64,000 nucleotides of DNA from Pseudomonas guineae. GTDB taxonomy: Bacteria > Pseudomonadota > Gammaproteobacteria > Pseudomonadales > Pseudomonadaceae. The DNA is taken from NCBI RefSeq assembly GCF_900113745.1, contig NZ_FOQL01000004.1, forward strand, positions 186,001 to 250,000, given 5' to 3'. This document shows positions 46,429 through 55,395 of this stretch, piece by piece; the first letter of the stretch is position 1; the number at the start of each line of letters is the position of its first letter. Below the pieces are notes generated by a model. That model saw only the letters and a program-made list of their open reading frames with translations. It made no database searches and was not told the DNA's origin. The position numbers and the translations under genes were made by a program.

Positions 46429-46515
46429 ATGAACCAACACGCCTCTTCATTTTGTAGCGCTGCATGGCGCCGGCCTTTCTATGCGCGGCTGTTGGTGATT
46501 ACGTTTAGCCAGTGA
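46429..46515 (+). pseudogene. Remnant of a PepSY-type membrane protein gene
   Basis: A 28-codon ORF reads MNQHASSFCSAAWRRPFYAR and then LLVITFSQ before a stop. This closely resembles the first 25 or so residues of PepSY-associated membrane proteins, which typically open with a short polar stretch, AWRWHFYAGLLV and then a first membrane helix. The remaining 350-plus codons are absent, as the next 84 bases show no PepSY-like reading. I read it as a decayed gene. A leader peptide is the alternative. Confidence 0.5.
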
Positions 46516-46599
46516 ATTTACGGTGGCGGGATTAGCCCGCGCCAAGTCATCGCCTAACAACGTACGTTTGGACACTCAGTCCATTCCAGGAGGAACACC

Positions 46600-47082
46600 A
46601 TGTTTCTAAAGAAGCCCCTACTAATTGCTGCTTTGCTCAGCCCGAGCCTGTTTGTCAGCGCCCATGAGTACAGCGTTGGTGAACTGCACATCGAGCACCC
46701 CTGGTCGCGTGAAATGCCACCGGTAGCGCCTACGGCGGCGGCCTATTTCGTGGTGCACAACAAGGGCGGCGAAGCCGACCGCTTGCTCAGCGTGAGCACG
46801 CCGCACGCCGCCAAAGCCGAACTGCATGAGCACCTGCATGCCGATGGCGTGATGAAAATGCAGCAGGTACAGAGCGTGATGATTCCTGCCGGCGGTGAAG
46901 TGCAATTCGCGCCCATGGGCTACCACGTGATGATGTTTAACCTGCAGCAGCAGGCCAAGGAGGGTGAGCGCTTTCCGCTGACCCTGACTTTCGAGAAGGC
47001 CGGCCAGGTAGAAGTGGAGATAGCCGTACATAAGAACGCGCCTGCCAGTGAGTCGGTGCAGGGTGAAGGGCACGCGCACTAA
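46600..47082 (+). CDS. Periplasmic copper chaperone PCuAC
   Basis: This is a 160-residue exported PCuAC-family protein. A signal peptide (residues 1-20, cleavage at VSA|HE) leads to the domain with the copper motif: His/Met residues in HEHLHADGVMKMQQV and, about 22 residues later, PMGYHVMMF. The tail is rich in His (EGHAH). PCuAC proteins bind Cu(I) in the periplasm and deliver it to cytochrome oxidase or buffer it. AGGAGG precedes the ATG. It lies between two DUF2946 genes and upstream of the OprC-type receptor. Confidence 0.92.
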   Translation: MFLKKPLLIAALLSPSLFVSAHEYSVGELHIEHPWSREMPPVAPTAAAYFVVHNKGGEADRLLSVSTPHAAKAELHEHLHADGVMKMQQVQSVMIPAGGEVQFAPMGYHVMMFNLQQQAKEGERFPLTLTFEKAGQVEVEIAVHKNAPASESVQGEGHAH

Positions 47083-47207
47083 ACGCCGCCGCAAACCCCG
47101 CTGTGCTGCAGTGGGACTGCCTTGTGATGTTCTCGCGTATTGATGTGTATCCGCCATGCAGTTAAGGCACTTAAGCATAATTGCCGCAGGATTCTAGAGT
47201 CGCCGTG

Positions 47208-47573
47208 ATGCCCTGTAACAATCCCCGTTCAGCCCAGCATTGGGCAGCGTGCCTGGCCTTGTTCGCCATGCTGTTGCTCAGTGTCGGGCCGTTGTGGTCA
47301 CAGCTCAGCCAGCCTGACGAGCCGGCCTGGCTGACTGAGCTAGCCTGTGGCGAACACAGTGGTGACAGCACGCTGAATCATGAGGCGCTGTGGGCCAAGT
47401 GCGGCTATTGCACCTTGCTGCTGCACAGTCCTGCCACCGGTTGCGCCAGTCCGTCGCTGGCGGTTGCCAATCCCGCACCGACGGATAGGCATCTTGCACC
47501 GGTGCGCAGCGGTGTTGCCCGCGCGGCCATATTCCCCGGTTCGCGCAGCCGCGCCCCGCCTGCTTACTCCTGA
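47208..47573 (+). CDS. DUF2946-family protein, second copy
   Basis: This is a 121-residue protein from the ATG at 47208, with one N-terminal membrane segment (AACLALFAMLLLSVGPLWSQ) and a cysteine pair in AKCGYCTLLLHSP, the hallmark C-x-x-C of DUF2946. The C-terminus is Pro/Arg-rich. The family is repeatedly found next to TonB-dependent copper receptors, but its function is unknown. The start is uncertain, since GTG at 47205 and TTG at 47181 are in frame. The receptor gene begins 80 bases downstream. Confidence 0.82.
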   Translation: MPCNNPRSAQHWAACLALFAMLLLSVGPLWSQLSQPDEPAWLTELACGEHSGDSTLNHEALWAKCGYCTLLLHSPATGCASPSLAVANPAPTDRHLAPVRSGVARAAIFPGSRSRAPPAYS

Positions 47574-47653
47574 TCGCCATTGCCCTTGTTATGCCTGCCT
47601 GCGCTGTTGAATAGCGCTGATCTGGCTGGTTTTGTCTCGATTTTGGAATAAAT

Positions 47654-49750
47654 ATGCTTACTCGCTCGCTGTCTGCCCCCTTTCGTTTGGCGCCGCTGTG
47701 TGCCGGTTTACTGCTGGTCGCTCAGGCCCATGCTGCACAAACCACCGCGTCATCGGTGTTGCCACTGCCGCTTATGGTCGTCACGGGCGTGGCCCAACAT
47801 TCTCCGGTGATGGTGGTGACAGATCCCAAACAGCCGCGTCAGCCGGTGCCTGCTGCCGATGGTGCGGATTTTTTGAAAACCATTCCCGGGTTTAACACCA
47901 TCCGCAACGGTGGTGCCAACGCTGATCCTTTGTTTCGCGGCATGTTCGGTTCGCGCCTGAATATCCTCAGTGATGGCGGCGTGCTGCTCGGTGCCTGCCC
48001 CAATCGCATGGATGCGCCAACCTCCTACCTATCGCCGGAGAACTTCGACCGTCTGACGGTGATCAAGGGGCCACAATCGGTGCTCTGGGGCCCGGGCGCC
48101 TCGGCGGCGACGATTCTCTTTGAGCGTGACACACCGCGTTTTGCAACCCTCGGTGGGCGTGTGGATGGCAGCGTATTAGCCGGCTCCAATGGCCGTTTTG
48201 ATCGTCGTCTGGATGCGACGGCGGGCGGCAGTCAGGGCTATGTCCGCGTGCTCGGCAACAGCGCACAGGCCGATGATTATGAGGACGGCAATGGCGACAG
48301 CGTGCCCTCGCGTTGGCAGAAATGGAACAGTGATGTACTGCTCGGTTGGACGCCGAATGACGACACCCTGATCGAACTCAGCGCCGGCCGAGGTGATGGT
48401 GAAGCGCGTTATGCCGGGCGCGGCATGGATGGCAGCCAGTTCCTGCGTGAAAACCTCGGCCTGCGCGTGCGGCTGGAAAATCTTGGCGAGGTGTTCCGAG
48501 GCCTCGAAGGGCAGGTGTATTACAACTACGCCGACCACGTGATGGACAACTTCAGCCTGCGCAGCCTAAATCCGCAGGACGTTATGGCCATGATGCGCAA
48601 CCCCATGGCCAGTAATGTTGATCGTCGCACCTTGGGCGGTCGTTTGGTGGGCACGTGGACCTGGCAGGCGGTCGAGCTTAAGGCTGGCGTTGATGCCCAA
48701 CGCAACGAACACCGCAAGCGCGCCTCCACATTTATGATGGGGCGTTATACCGACTACGACCAATTCAACTGGGATAAAGATGCTGAGTTTCACAACTACG
48801 GCCTGTTCGGTGAATTGACCTGGCAGGTCAGCGAGCGTGAGCGCTGGGTCACCGGCGCACGCCTGGACCGTGCCTCGGTCAAGGATTACCGGCAAACCCT
48901 CGGCAGCGGCATGACCTTGCGTGCCAACCCCACGGCCGATGAAACCCGCAGTGACACGCTGCCCAGCGGTTTTGTGCGTTACGAGCAGGACCTGCAACGT
49001 CTGCCGGCCACCTGGTATGCGGGCCTTGGCCACACCCAGCGCTTCCCCGACTATTGGGAGTTGTTCTCCGCCAGCCCCGGGCCAATTGGTTTCGTGCAAC
49101 CGATGGAAAATCTAGAGCCCGAGAAAACCACCCAGCTGGATATCGGTATCAACTACCGCCGCGCAAAACTCGAAGCCTGGGCCTCGGTCTATGCCGGGCA
49201 AGTGCGTGATTACATCCTGTTCAGCTACGGACCAGGGATGATGCCGGGGCATGTGCGTTCGCAAGCCAGCAATATCGACGCGCGGATCATGGGGGGCGAG
49301 CTGGGCATGAGTTATCGCCTGGACAGCAACTGGAAAACCGATACCAGCCTCGCCTATGCCTGGGGCAAGAACAGCTCCGATGATCGCCCGCTGGGGCAAA
49401 CGCCGCCGCTGGAAGCACGTTTGGGCTTGGCTTATGAGCGCAGTGATTGGAGCGCTGGCGCTCTATGGCGTGTGGTCGCGGCGCAGAACCGGGTGGATGA
49501 GGGCAAGGGCAACGTGGTCGGCAAAGACTTCGATACAAGCAGCGGTTTTGCCGTGTTCTCGCTCAATGCCGCCTACCGCCTGACACCCGAGGTCAAGCTC
49601 AGCGCCGGCGTGGATAACCTGTTCGACAAGGCTTACAGCGAGCACCTGAACCTGGCCGGTAATGCCGGGTTCGGCTTTTCCGCGGATGACCCGCAAGCCT
49701 TTAACGAACCGGGCCGCACGCTGTGGACCAAGGTGGACTTTAGCTTCTGA
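47654..49750 (+). CDS. oprC: TonB-dependent copper receptor, OprC-type
   Basis: This is an outer-membrane TonB-dependent receptor of 698 residues with signal peptide (cleavage near AHA|AQ), plug domain (about 40-160) and 22-strand barrel, ending in the C-terminal aromatic signature (VDFSF). The copper site known from Pseudomonas aeruginosa OprC (CxxxM-HxM) is matched here by Cys115-Met119 in GACPNRMD and His295-Met297 in ADHVMDNF. It should import copper across the outer membrane. It lies downstream of DUF2946, PCuAC and DUF2946 genes, and a strong terminator follows. Confidence 0.93.
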   Translation: MLTRSLSAPFRLAPLCAGLLLVAQAHAAQTTASSVLPLPLMVVTGVAQHSPVMVVTDPKQPRQPVPAADGADFLKTIPGFNTIRNGGANADPLFRGMFGSRLNILSDGGVLLGACPNRMDAPTSYLSPENFDRLTVIKGPQSVLWGPGASAATILFERDTPRFATLGGRVDGSVLAGSNGRFDRRLDATAGGSQGYVRVLGNSAQADDYEDGNGDSVPSRWQKWNSDVLLGWTPNDDTLIELSAGRGDGEARYAGRGMDGSQFLRENLGLRVRLENLGEVFRGLEGQVYYNYADHVMDNFSLRSLNPQDVMAMMRNPMASNVDRRTLGGRLVGTWTWQAVELKAGVDAQRNEHRKRASTFMMGRYTDYDQFNWDKDAEFHNYGLFGELTWQVSERERWVTGARLDRASVKDYRQTLGSGMTLRANPTADETRSDTLPSGFVRYEQDLQRLPATWYAGLGHTQRFPDYWELFSASPGPIGFVQPMENLEPEKTTQLDIGINYRRAKLEAWASVYAGQVRDYILFSYGPGMMPGHVRSQASNIDARIMGGELGMSYRLDSNWKTDTSLAYAWGKNSSDDRPLGQTPPLEARLGLAYERSDWSAGALWRVVAAQNRVDEGKGNVVGKDFDTSSGFAVFSLNAAYRLTPEVKLSAGVDNLFDKAYSEHLNLAGNAGFGFSADDPQAFNEPGRTLWTKVDFSF

Positions 49751-49761
49751 TCTTGATGTGT

Positions 49762-49785
49762 GCGCCGCCCGGCAGCGGGCGGCGC
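49762..49785. other. GC-rich hairpin after oprC
   Basis: GCGCCGCC and GGCGGCGC pair around CGGCAGCG, 12 bases after the stop. No T-run follows. It probably protects the 3' end or works with the terminator at 49801. Confidence 0.5.
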
Positions 49786-49800
49786 CGCTTCGTTGTGCGA

Positions 49801-49849
49801 ACCGCACGGGCCGCTCTGTCCTGTACAGCCGTGGCCCGTGCGGTTTTTT
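49801..49849 (+). terminator. Terminator after oprC
   Basis: A 12-bp perfect stem (ACCGCACGGGCC / GGCCCGTGCGGT) with a 20-base loop is followed by six T residues. It separates oprC from the PepSY-b561 pair. Confidence 0.88.
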
Positions 49850-49950
49850 CTGGGCCAGGGAAAAGATTTGCAGGGCTTAAGCAGTCTTTAAGCTTCGCCG
49901 AGCACTGTGTGTACGCAGACGTTAATCCACTCTCTCGAAAGGAACATCTC

Positions 49951-50217
49951 ATGCGCAAATTACTCCTGCTGTCCCTGGTGCTTGCCAGCCCGTTGACCTT
50001 CGCTGCGACCCAGTGCACCACCGCTGATAAAGCGCAGTGGCAGGATCAGGACGCGTTCCAGGCTGACCTCAAGGCCCAAGGTTACGAGATCAAGAAGTTC
50101 AAAGTGACCAGCGGCAACTGCTACGAAATCTACGGCTTCAACAAAGACGGCCAGAAGGTTGAAATCTACTTCGATCCGGTCACCGGCAAGGTCATCAAAG
50201 GTGGCGTTGAAGGCTAA
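49951..50217 (+). CDS. Small periplasmic PepSY-domain protein
   Basis: This is an 88-residue exported protein. The signal peptide MRKLLLLSLVLASPLTFA is followed by one PepSY-like domain (DAFQADLKAQGYEIKKFKV, then CYEIYGFNKDGQKVEIYFDP and TGKVIKGG). AAAGGA lies upstream as ribosome-binding site. Its stop overlaps the start of the cytochrome b561 gene by one base (TAATG). PepSY-b561 pairs are recurrent in pseudomonads and may act in periplasmic electron transfer or in regulating it. That function is inferred. Confidence 0.88.
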   Translation: MRKLLLLSLVLASPLTFAATQCTTADKAQWQDQDAFQADLKAQGYEIKKFKVTSGNCYEIYGFNKDGQKVEIYFDPVTGKVIKGGVEG

Positions 50218-50750
50218 TGAACACACCGACCCTACGCCTGTGGGACCCCGTCGTCAGGCTGTTTCATTGGTCCTTGGCGGGCGCTTTTCTGGCGAATTAC
50301 TTCTTCACCGAAGAGGGTGAAAACTGGCACCGCTGGTTAGGTTATTACGCTGTAGCCTGGCTAGCGATTCGTCTGGTGTGGGGTTTTGTGGGGTCACCGG
50401 CAGCGCGTTGGGCAGACTTTTGGCCGACCCGTGCACGGTTGGCTGAGCACATACGGGCACTCGTTAGTGGCCGTGATTACCACCGCATGGGGCATTCCCC
50501 ACTCGGTGGCCTGGTCATGATTGGCATGATGCTGTTGATGCTCGGCCTGGGCGTGACCGGCTTCCTGATGGAGGAGGTCGATTACTTCTGGGGTGCCGAT
50601 CTACCGCTGGAAATTCATGAATTCTGTGCCAATGCGCTGATGGCCCTGGTGGGCCTGCATATCGCGGCGGCGCTGTTTGAAAGCTATCGGCTGAAGGAAA
50701 ACCTGCCGTTGTCGATGGTGACGGGCAAGCGCTGCAAGCTTGATCCGTAA
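50217..50750 (+). CDS. Cytochrome b561-family membrane protein
   Basis: This is a 177-residue di-haem b-type cytochrome with four membrane segments. Candidate haem-ligand histidines are in RLFHWSLAGAFL (His17), ENWHRWLGYYA, IHEFCANALMALVGLHIAAALF. The opening TLRLWDPVVRLFHW is diagnostic for the prokaryotic b561 family. These proteins move electrons between the quinol pool and periplasmic acceptors. It is coupled to the PepSY gene, next to the copper receptor cluster, so a link to copper or iron reduction is possible. Confidence 0.9.
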   Translation: MNTPTLRLWDPVVRLFHWSLAGAFLANYFFTEEGENWHRWLGYYAVAWLAIRLVWGFVGSPAARWADFWPTRARLAEHIRALVSGRDYHRMGHSPLGGLVMIGMMLLMLGLGVTGFLMEEVDYFWGADLPLEIHEFCANALMALVGLHIAAALFESYRLKENLPLSMVTGKRCKLDP

Positions 50751-50780
50751 GTTACCGAATATGCTCGGCAGTACCGTATA

Positions 50781-50814
50781 AAAAATAGCCCGGCGAATGC
50801 CGGGCTATTTTTTT
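50781..50814. terminator. Bidirectional terminator between b561 and deaminase genes
   Basis: Arms AAAAATAGCCCGGC and GCCGGGCTATTTTTTT flank a four-base loop. A-run and T-run allow termination of both convergent genes. Confidence 0.92.
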
Positions 50815-50826
50815 GCCATACGTGCC

Positions 50827-51786
<960 letters not shown>

Positions 51787-51848
51787 TTATCAGGCGTAAT
51801 CGCGGACAAGTTTAACCGCTTGGTCAGATTTCGCCGAATCGGCCTATG

Positions 51849-51933
51849 TAGGGTGGACATCGCTTTTTATGTCCACCAAGCGGGCTGCGTGGCACCGCAG
51901 TCGGTGGATGGAAAAAGCGTCATCCACCCTACA
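51849..51933. repeat. REPIN-like element, family GTAGGGTGGA, copy 2
   Basis: Ends GTAGGGTGGA and TCCACCCTAC are inverted. The left hairpin pairs GGTGGACA with TGTCCACC, and the right pairs GGTGGATG with CATCCACC. The arms differ between halves but each is self-complementary, so pairing is preserved. It sits between the oxygenase stop and the deaminase start. Confidence 0.85.
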
Positions 51934-51954
51934 GGCTACGGGAAGCCTCAGCTA

Positions 51955-52920
51955 TCAACCCTGCTGTTCTTCCCGTCGATACGCATAGGTGTCGGCAAAG
52001 CGCGACAGCAGGTACTCGGCGCTGGTTACGGACGGATACTTGGGCAGGTTGGCGGCGTCCGAGCAGTTGGGTAGGCAGCTGATTTCTGTGTCTGGGTGGG
52101 GCTCGGCGAAAAATGGCATGGAGTAGCGGTCCACGCCTAGCGGGCTGATCACCCGGTGCGGGGTCGAGGTATAACGGTCGTTGCTCCAGCGCGCGAGCAT
52201 GTCGCCGATATTGACCACAAAGCTGCCGGCAATCGGTGGTGCATCAATCCAGTCGCCGTCGCGGGCGCGCACCTGCAAACCACCGGCGTCGTCTTGATAG
52301 AGCAGGGTAATACAGCCGTAATCAGTGTGTTCCCCGGCGCCTTGCTGCTCAGTGCTGCTGCCCGTGTGGCGCGGCGGGTAGTGAATCATGCGCAGCACGC
52401 TGATGGGCTCATGAAAGCGCGTGTCAAAGAAGTCGCGGTCGATATTCAGGGCCAAGGTCATGGCGCGTAGCAGGGTGTTGGCCAGCGCTTGCATATCGCT
52501 GTAGTGCTGCTCCATCAGTTCTTCCCAGCCGGGCAGCTGTGGGTGACGGTTAGACCCGCGCAGCGGTTTGCCGGCCAGTACCTCAGGGTGCTCGGCGGGC
52601 ATATGGAAACCCATGTCGAAGGTTTCCTTCAGGTCGCTCGGCTTGCTTGGGTCCAGTTGCTCAGTGGCAATCGCCCCGTAGCCGCGATGGTGGGCGGTCT
52701 GGGTGATGTCGATCTTGAGCTTTTCTGCGGCCGGCAGGGCGAAGAAGGTTTTGGCGGCAGTCAGCAGCTCGTTGATACGTGCCGGGCTGATGGGGTGCCC
52801 GGTGATGTAGAAGAAGCCCCACTCGCGGCAAGCGCGGTCGATCTGTTCGGCCACAGCAGGCCAAGCGGATTCGTCGGTATTGTAGAGGGGAGCGATGTCG
52901 ATAATCGGTAGGCTGTGCAT
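51955..52920 (-). CDS. 2-Oxoglutarate/Fe(II)-dependent dioxygenase (isopenicillin N synthase-like)
   Basis: This is a 321-residue non-haem iron oxygenase. The iron ligands are in GEHTDYGCITLLYQD (His-x-Asp) and TPHRVISPLG (distal His), followed by the arginine pattern DRYSMPFF. The N-terminal IDIAPLYNTDESAW and REWGFFYITGHPI belong to the DIOX_N domain. The ATG at 52920 has a CCGGAG ribosome-binding site. Placement between the BMP transporter and the purine deaminase suggests a substrate in purine or related heterocycle catabolism, which is inference. Confidence 0.88.
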   Translation of the reverse strand: MHSLPIIDIAPLYNTDESAWPAVAEQIDRACREWGFFYITGHPISPARINELLTAAKTFFALPAAEKLKIDITQTAHHRGYGAIATEQLDPSKPSDLKETFDMGFHMPAEHPEVLAGKPLRGSNRHPQLPGWEELMEQHYSDMQALANTLLRAMTLALNIDRDFFDTRFHEPISVLRMIHYPPRHTGSSTEQQGAGEHTDYGCITLLYQDDAGGLQVRARDGDWIDAPPIAGSFVVNIGDMLARWSNDRYTSTPHRVISPLGVDRYSMPFFAEPHPDTEISCLPNCSDAANLPKYPSVTSAEYLLSRFADTYAYRREEQQG

Positions 52921-53057
52921 AGAGGCTCCGGGTGGGGGCATGCTGCGAGTCTTCTCGTACCCAGGGCAGCGAAAAAGGACGATGCCCAGTTAAGGCATCA
53001 CCCCTCTGATGCGGTTCTACTCCGAGGCAGGGACGGCATCGGTGATTGCTGAAAACT

Positions 53058-53122
53058 ATCGCCGCTAAAGCGGATCGCCGCCCGGCCGCTCCCACACGGT
53101 GGGAGCGGCGTTAGCCGCGATT
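53058..53122. repeat. REP-type inverted pair downstream of the BMP gene
   Basis: Arms GCCGCTCCCAC and GTGGGAGCGGC flank ACG, and outer segments (ATCGCCGCTAAAGCGG, GTTAGCCGCGAT) are related. This is the GTGGGAGCGGC REP family of pseudomonads, placed just after the stop at 53129 on the minus strand. Confidence 0.75.
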
Positions 53123-53128
53123 TCCAGC

Positions 53129-54211
53129 TTACTTCGGCAGTTCAGCCTTTACGTTTTCCACGTAGTAGTTCATCGAAGCCAACTCGGCGTTGGTCGCCGC
53201 AACACCAGCCGGAATCTTTTCTACGCCGCTCTGATCCTTGATCGGCCCGGTGAACGGGTGGAAGGCACCGCTCTTGATGTCCGCAATGATCTGCTCGGCC
53301 TCAGCTTTAACGTCAGCCGGTACCAGGTCGCTGATCGGCAAGCGGATAGTGTCTTCAGCCAGACCACCCCAGAAATCCTGAGACTTCCAGGTGCCGTCGA
53401 TCACCGCTTGAGTTGATTTGACGTAGTGCGGGCCCCAGTCGTTAACGATCGAGGTGAGCACGGCTTTTGGCCCGAAGTGCGCCATGTCCGAGGCGTAGCC
53501 CACCGAGTAGACGCCGCGACGCTCGGCCGTCTGGATCGGTGCTGGGCTGTCGGTGTGCTGGAACACCACGTCCACGCCTTGGTCGATCAGCGCGTTAGCC
53601 GCGTCTGATTCTTTACCCGGATCGAACCAGGAGTTGACCCACACCACTTTGATTTCGCTGCCTGGGTTGTACTTGTCCAGTGCCAGCTGAATGGCGTTGA
53701 TGTCGCGGATTACTTCCGGGATCGGGAAGGAGGCGACGTAACCGATTTTCTTGGTTTTGGTCATCTTCGCCGCGAGGAAGCCGCCAACATAACGGCCTTC
53801 ATAAGAGCGCGACAGGTAGGTGGCAGTGTTCTTGTCCTGCTTGTAGCCGGTGGCGTGTTCGAAGGTGACGTTGGGGAACTGCTTGGCCACTTTCAGCGTT
53901 GGGTTCATGTAGCCGAAGGAGGTGGTGAAGATCAGATCAAAGCCACCCTTGGCCATGTTGCGGATAACGCGCTCGGCGTCTGCGCCTTCTGGCACGTTTT
54001 CCACGTAGCTGGTTTCGACCTTGTCGCCGAGTTCCTTGATCACCGCTTGGCGACCCTGCTCATGCTGGTAAGTCCAGCCATGGTCGCCAATTGGGCCGAT
54101 ATAGACAAAGCCAACCTTCAAAGGGTCAGCGGCGGATGCGCCCAAGGTGGCGCTAAAACCAAGGGCGGCAACGAGGGCGCGCAGCAGCGGTTTTTTGCTC
54201 TTCTTCTGCAT
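53129..54211 (-). CDS. BMP-family ABC transporter substrate-binding protein (purine nucleoside type)
   Basis: This is a periplasmic binding protein of the basic-membrane-protein/PnrA family, which binds purine nucleosides. From the ATG at 54211 it has 360 residues, with signal peptide ending GASA|ADP. Family text includes VGFVYIGPIGDHGWTYQHEQG and TTSFGYMNPTLKVAKQFPNV. A TTG two codons upstream has a better-spaced GGAG site and may be the real start. It serves the two permeases and ATPase encoded upstream. A hairpin-containing gap of 196 bases separates it from them. Confidence 0.93.
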   Translation of the reverse strand: MQKKSKKPLLRALVAALGFSATLGASAADPLKVGFVYIGPIGDHGWTYQHEQGRQAVIKELGDKVETSYVENVPEGADAERVIRNMAKGGFDLIFTTSFGYMNPTLKVAKQFPNVTFEHATGYKQDKNTATYLSRSYEGRYVGGFLAAKMTKTKKIGYVASFPIPEVIRDINAIQLALDKYNPGSEIKVVWVNSWFDPGKESDAANALIDQGVDVVFQHTDSPAPIQTAERRGVYSVGYASDMAHFGPKAVLTSIVNDWGPHYVKSTQAVIDGTWKSQDFWGGLAEDTIRLPISDLVPADVKAEAEQIIADIKSGAFHPFTGPIKDQSGVEKIPAGVAATNAELASMNYYVENVKAELPK

Positions 54212-54300
54212 GGTCAATGAAACTCCAGTGTGTGTTGGGATGGCCGGTTAAACAGCTACAGGTTGGATTGCAAAAAGCTGACCAACTGGACAATTAGGGC

Positions 54301-54344
54301 GTAATGCCGCGGTATTACGCAGAACCCCGCCGGAGCGGGGTTCT
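54301..54344. other. Two hairpins between permease and BMP genes
   Basis: The near-palindrome GTAATGCCGCGGTATTAC at 54301-54318 is followed by a 10-bp stem AGAACCCCGC / GCGGGGTTCT at 54321-54344. Neither has a T-run. In an operon where the binding protein must outnumber the permeases, they could be mRNA processing or stabilising hairpins. Confidence 0.55.
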
Positions 54345-54407
54345 GCGGTGGTGCTGTGCTGGTGCGTAAGGTGCAGGTCGTGCTGCCTGCTGGTGCGTAG
54401 GCGTGGA

Positions 54408-55334
54408 TCAGTGCCCAGGCTGCCAGGGCTTGCCTAGCGAGACAGGGGCGAACAGACGGGTTTTGATCGCGTCGCGCGAGAGCAGTACCAGCACCAGAAT
54501 CGTCGCGACATACGGCAGCATCGCCAGCAGGTTGGACGGGATCGACAGGCCGATACCCTGGGCGACCAAATGGATGATGCTGGCCAGGCCGAACAGGTAG
54601 GCGCCGAGCAATACACGCAGTACCCGCCAGCTGGCGAACACCACCAGGGCGAGGGCGATCCAGCCGCGTCCGGCGGTCATGTTCTCTGCCCACATCGGTG
54701 TGTAAGCCAGCGACAGATAGCCGCCCGCCAAACCGGCCATCGCTCCGCCGAACAGCACGGCCAGGGTGCGTACGCGCAGCACCGGCAGGCCCATGGCACT
54801 GGCCGCATCGGGGTTTTCGCCAACGGCCTGGATGATCAGGCCGATGCGGCTTTTCAGTATCACCCAGGCTACTAGGCCGAACAGGGCGAAGGACAGGTAC
54901 ACCAGCACATCCTGGTCGAACAGCATGCGCCCGATCAGCGGAATCTCGCTAAGCAGCGGAATGGCGATTGGCTCGAAACCGGCCAATGGTTTGCCGACCC
55001 AGGCCGCGCCAACAAAGGTCGACAGGCCGACGCCAAAAATAGTCAAGGCCAGCCCGGTGGCGACCTGATTAGCGTTAAAACCCAAGGCGACGGCGGCGAA
55101 CAGCATCGATAGCAACATGCCGGCACTCATCGCCAGCAGCACGCCGAGCCACAGGTTGCCGGTGGACAGGGCGACGATAAAGCCGATCACCGCGCCAAAC
55201 AGCATCATGCCTTCCTGGCCGAGGTTGAGTACGCCGCTCTTCTCGCACACCAGTTCACCCAGCGCCACCAGCAACAGCGGCGTACCGGTGCGCACCATGG
55301 CGTAGAAGATATTGCTTAACAGGTCGAGATCCAT
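54408..55334 (-). CDS. Nucleoside-type ABC transporter permease 2
   Basis: This is a 308-residue inner-membrane permease of the BPD_transp_2 family, with about eight to ten hydrophobic segments. It opens with DLLSNIFYAMVRTGTPLLLVALGELVCEKSGVLNLGQEGMM, the typical BmpC/NupQ-type start where EKSGVLNLGQEGMML is the family signature. The ATG at 55334 follows AGGA. It pairs with the larger permease upstream, separated by a 61-base gap that holds one REP copy. Confidence 0.92.
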   Translation of the reverse strand: MDLDLLSNIFYAMVRTGTPLLLVALGELVCEKSGVLNLGQEGMMLFGAVIGFIVALSTGNLWLGVLLAMSAGMLLSMLFAAVALGFNANQVATGLALTIFGVGLSTFVGAAWVGKPLAGFEPIAIPLLSEIPLIGRMLFDQDVLVYLSFALFGLVAWVILKSRIGLIIQAVGENPDAASAMGLPVLRVRTLAVLFGGAMAGLAGGYLSLAYTPMWAENMTAGRGWIALALVVFASWRVLRVLLGAYLFGLASIIHLVAQGIGLSIPSNLLAMLPYVATILVLVLLSRDAIKTRLFAPVSLGKPWQPGH

Positions 55335-55358
55335 GGGAGTTCCTATGTGTATGCCTTG

Positions 55359-55386
55359 TGTAGGAGCGAGCAAGCTCGCCCCTACC
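55359..55386. repeat. REP element between the two permease genes
   Basis: TGTAGGAGCGAGCAAGCTCGCCCCTACC shows a GCGAGC/GCTCGC stem. It is a variant of the TGTAGGAGCGGGCTTGCCCGCGA family seen around the transposase gene at 58.3-58.9 kb. Confidence 0.78.
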
Positions 55387-55395
55387 GGTTGTTTG

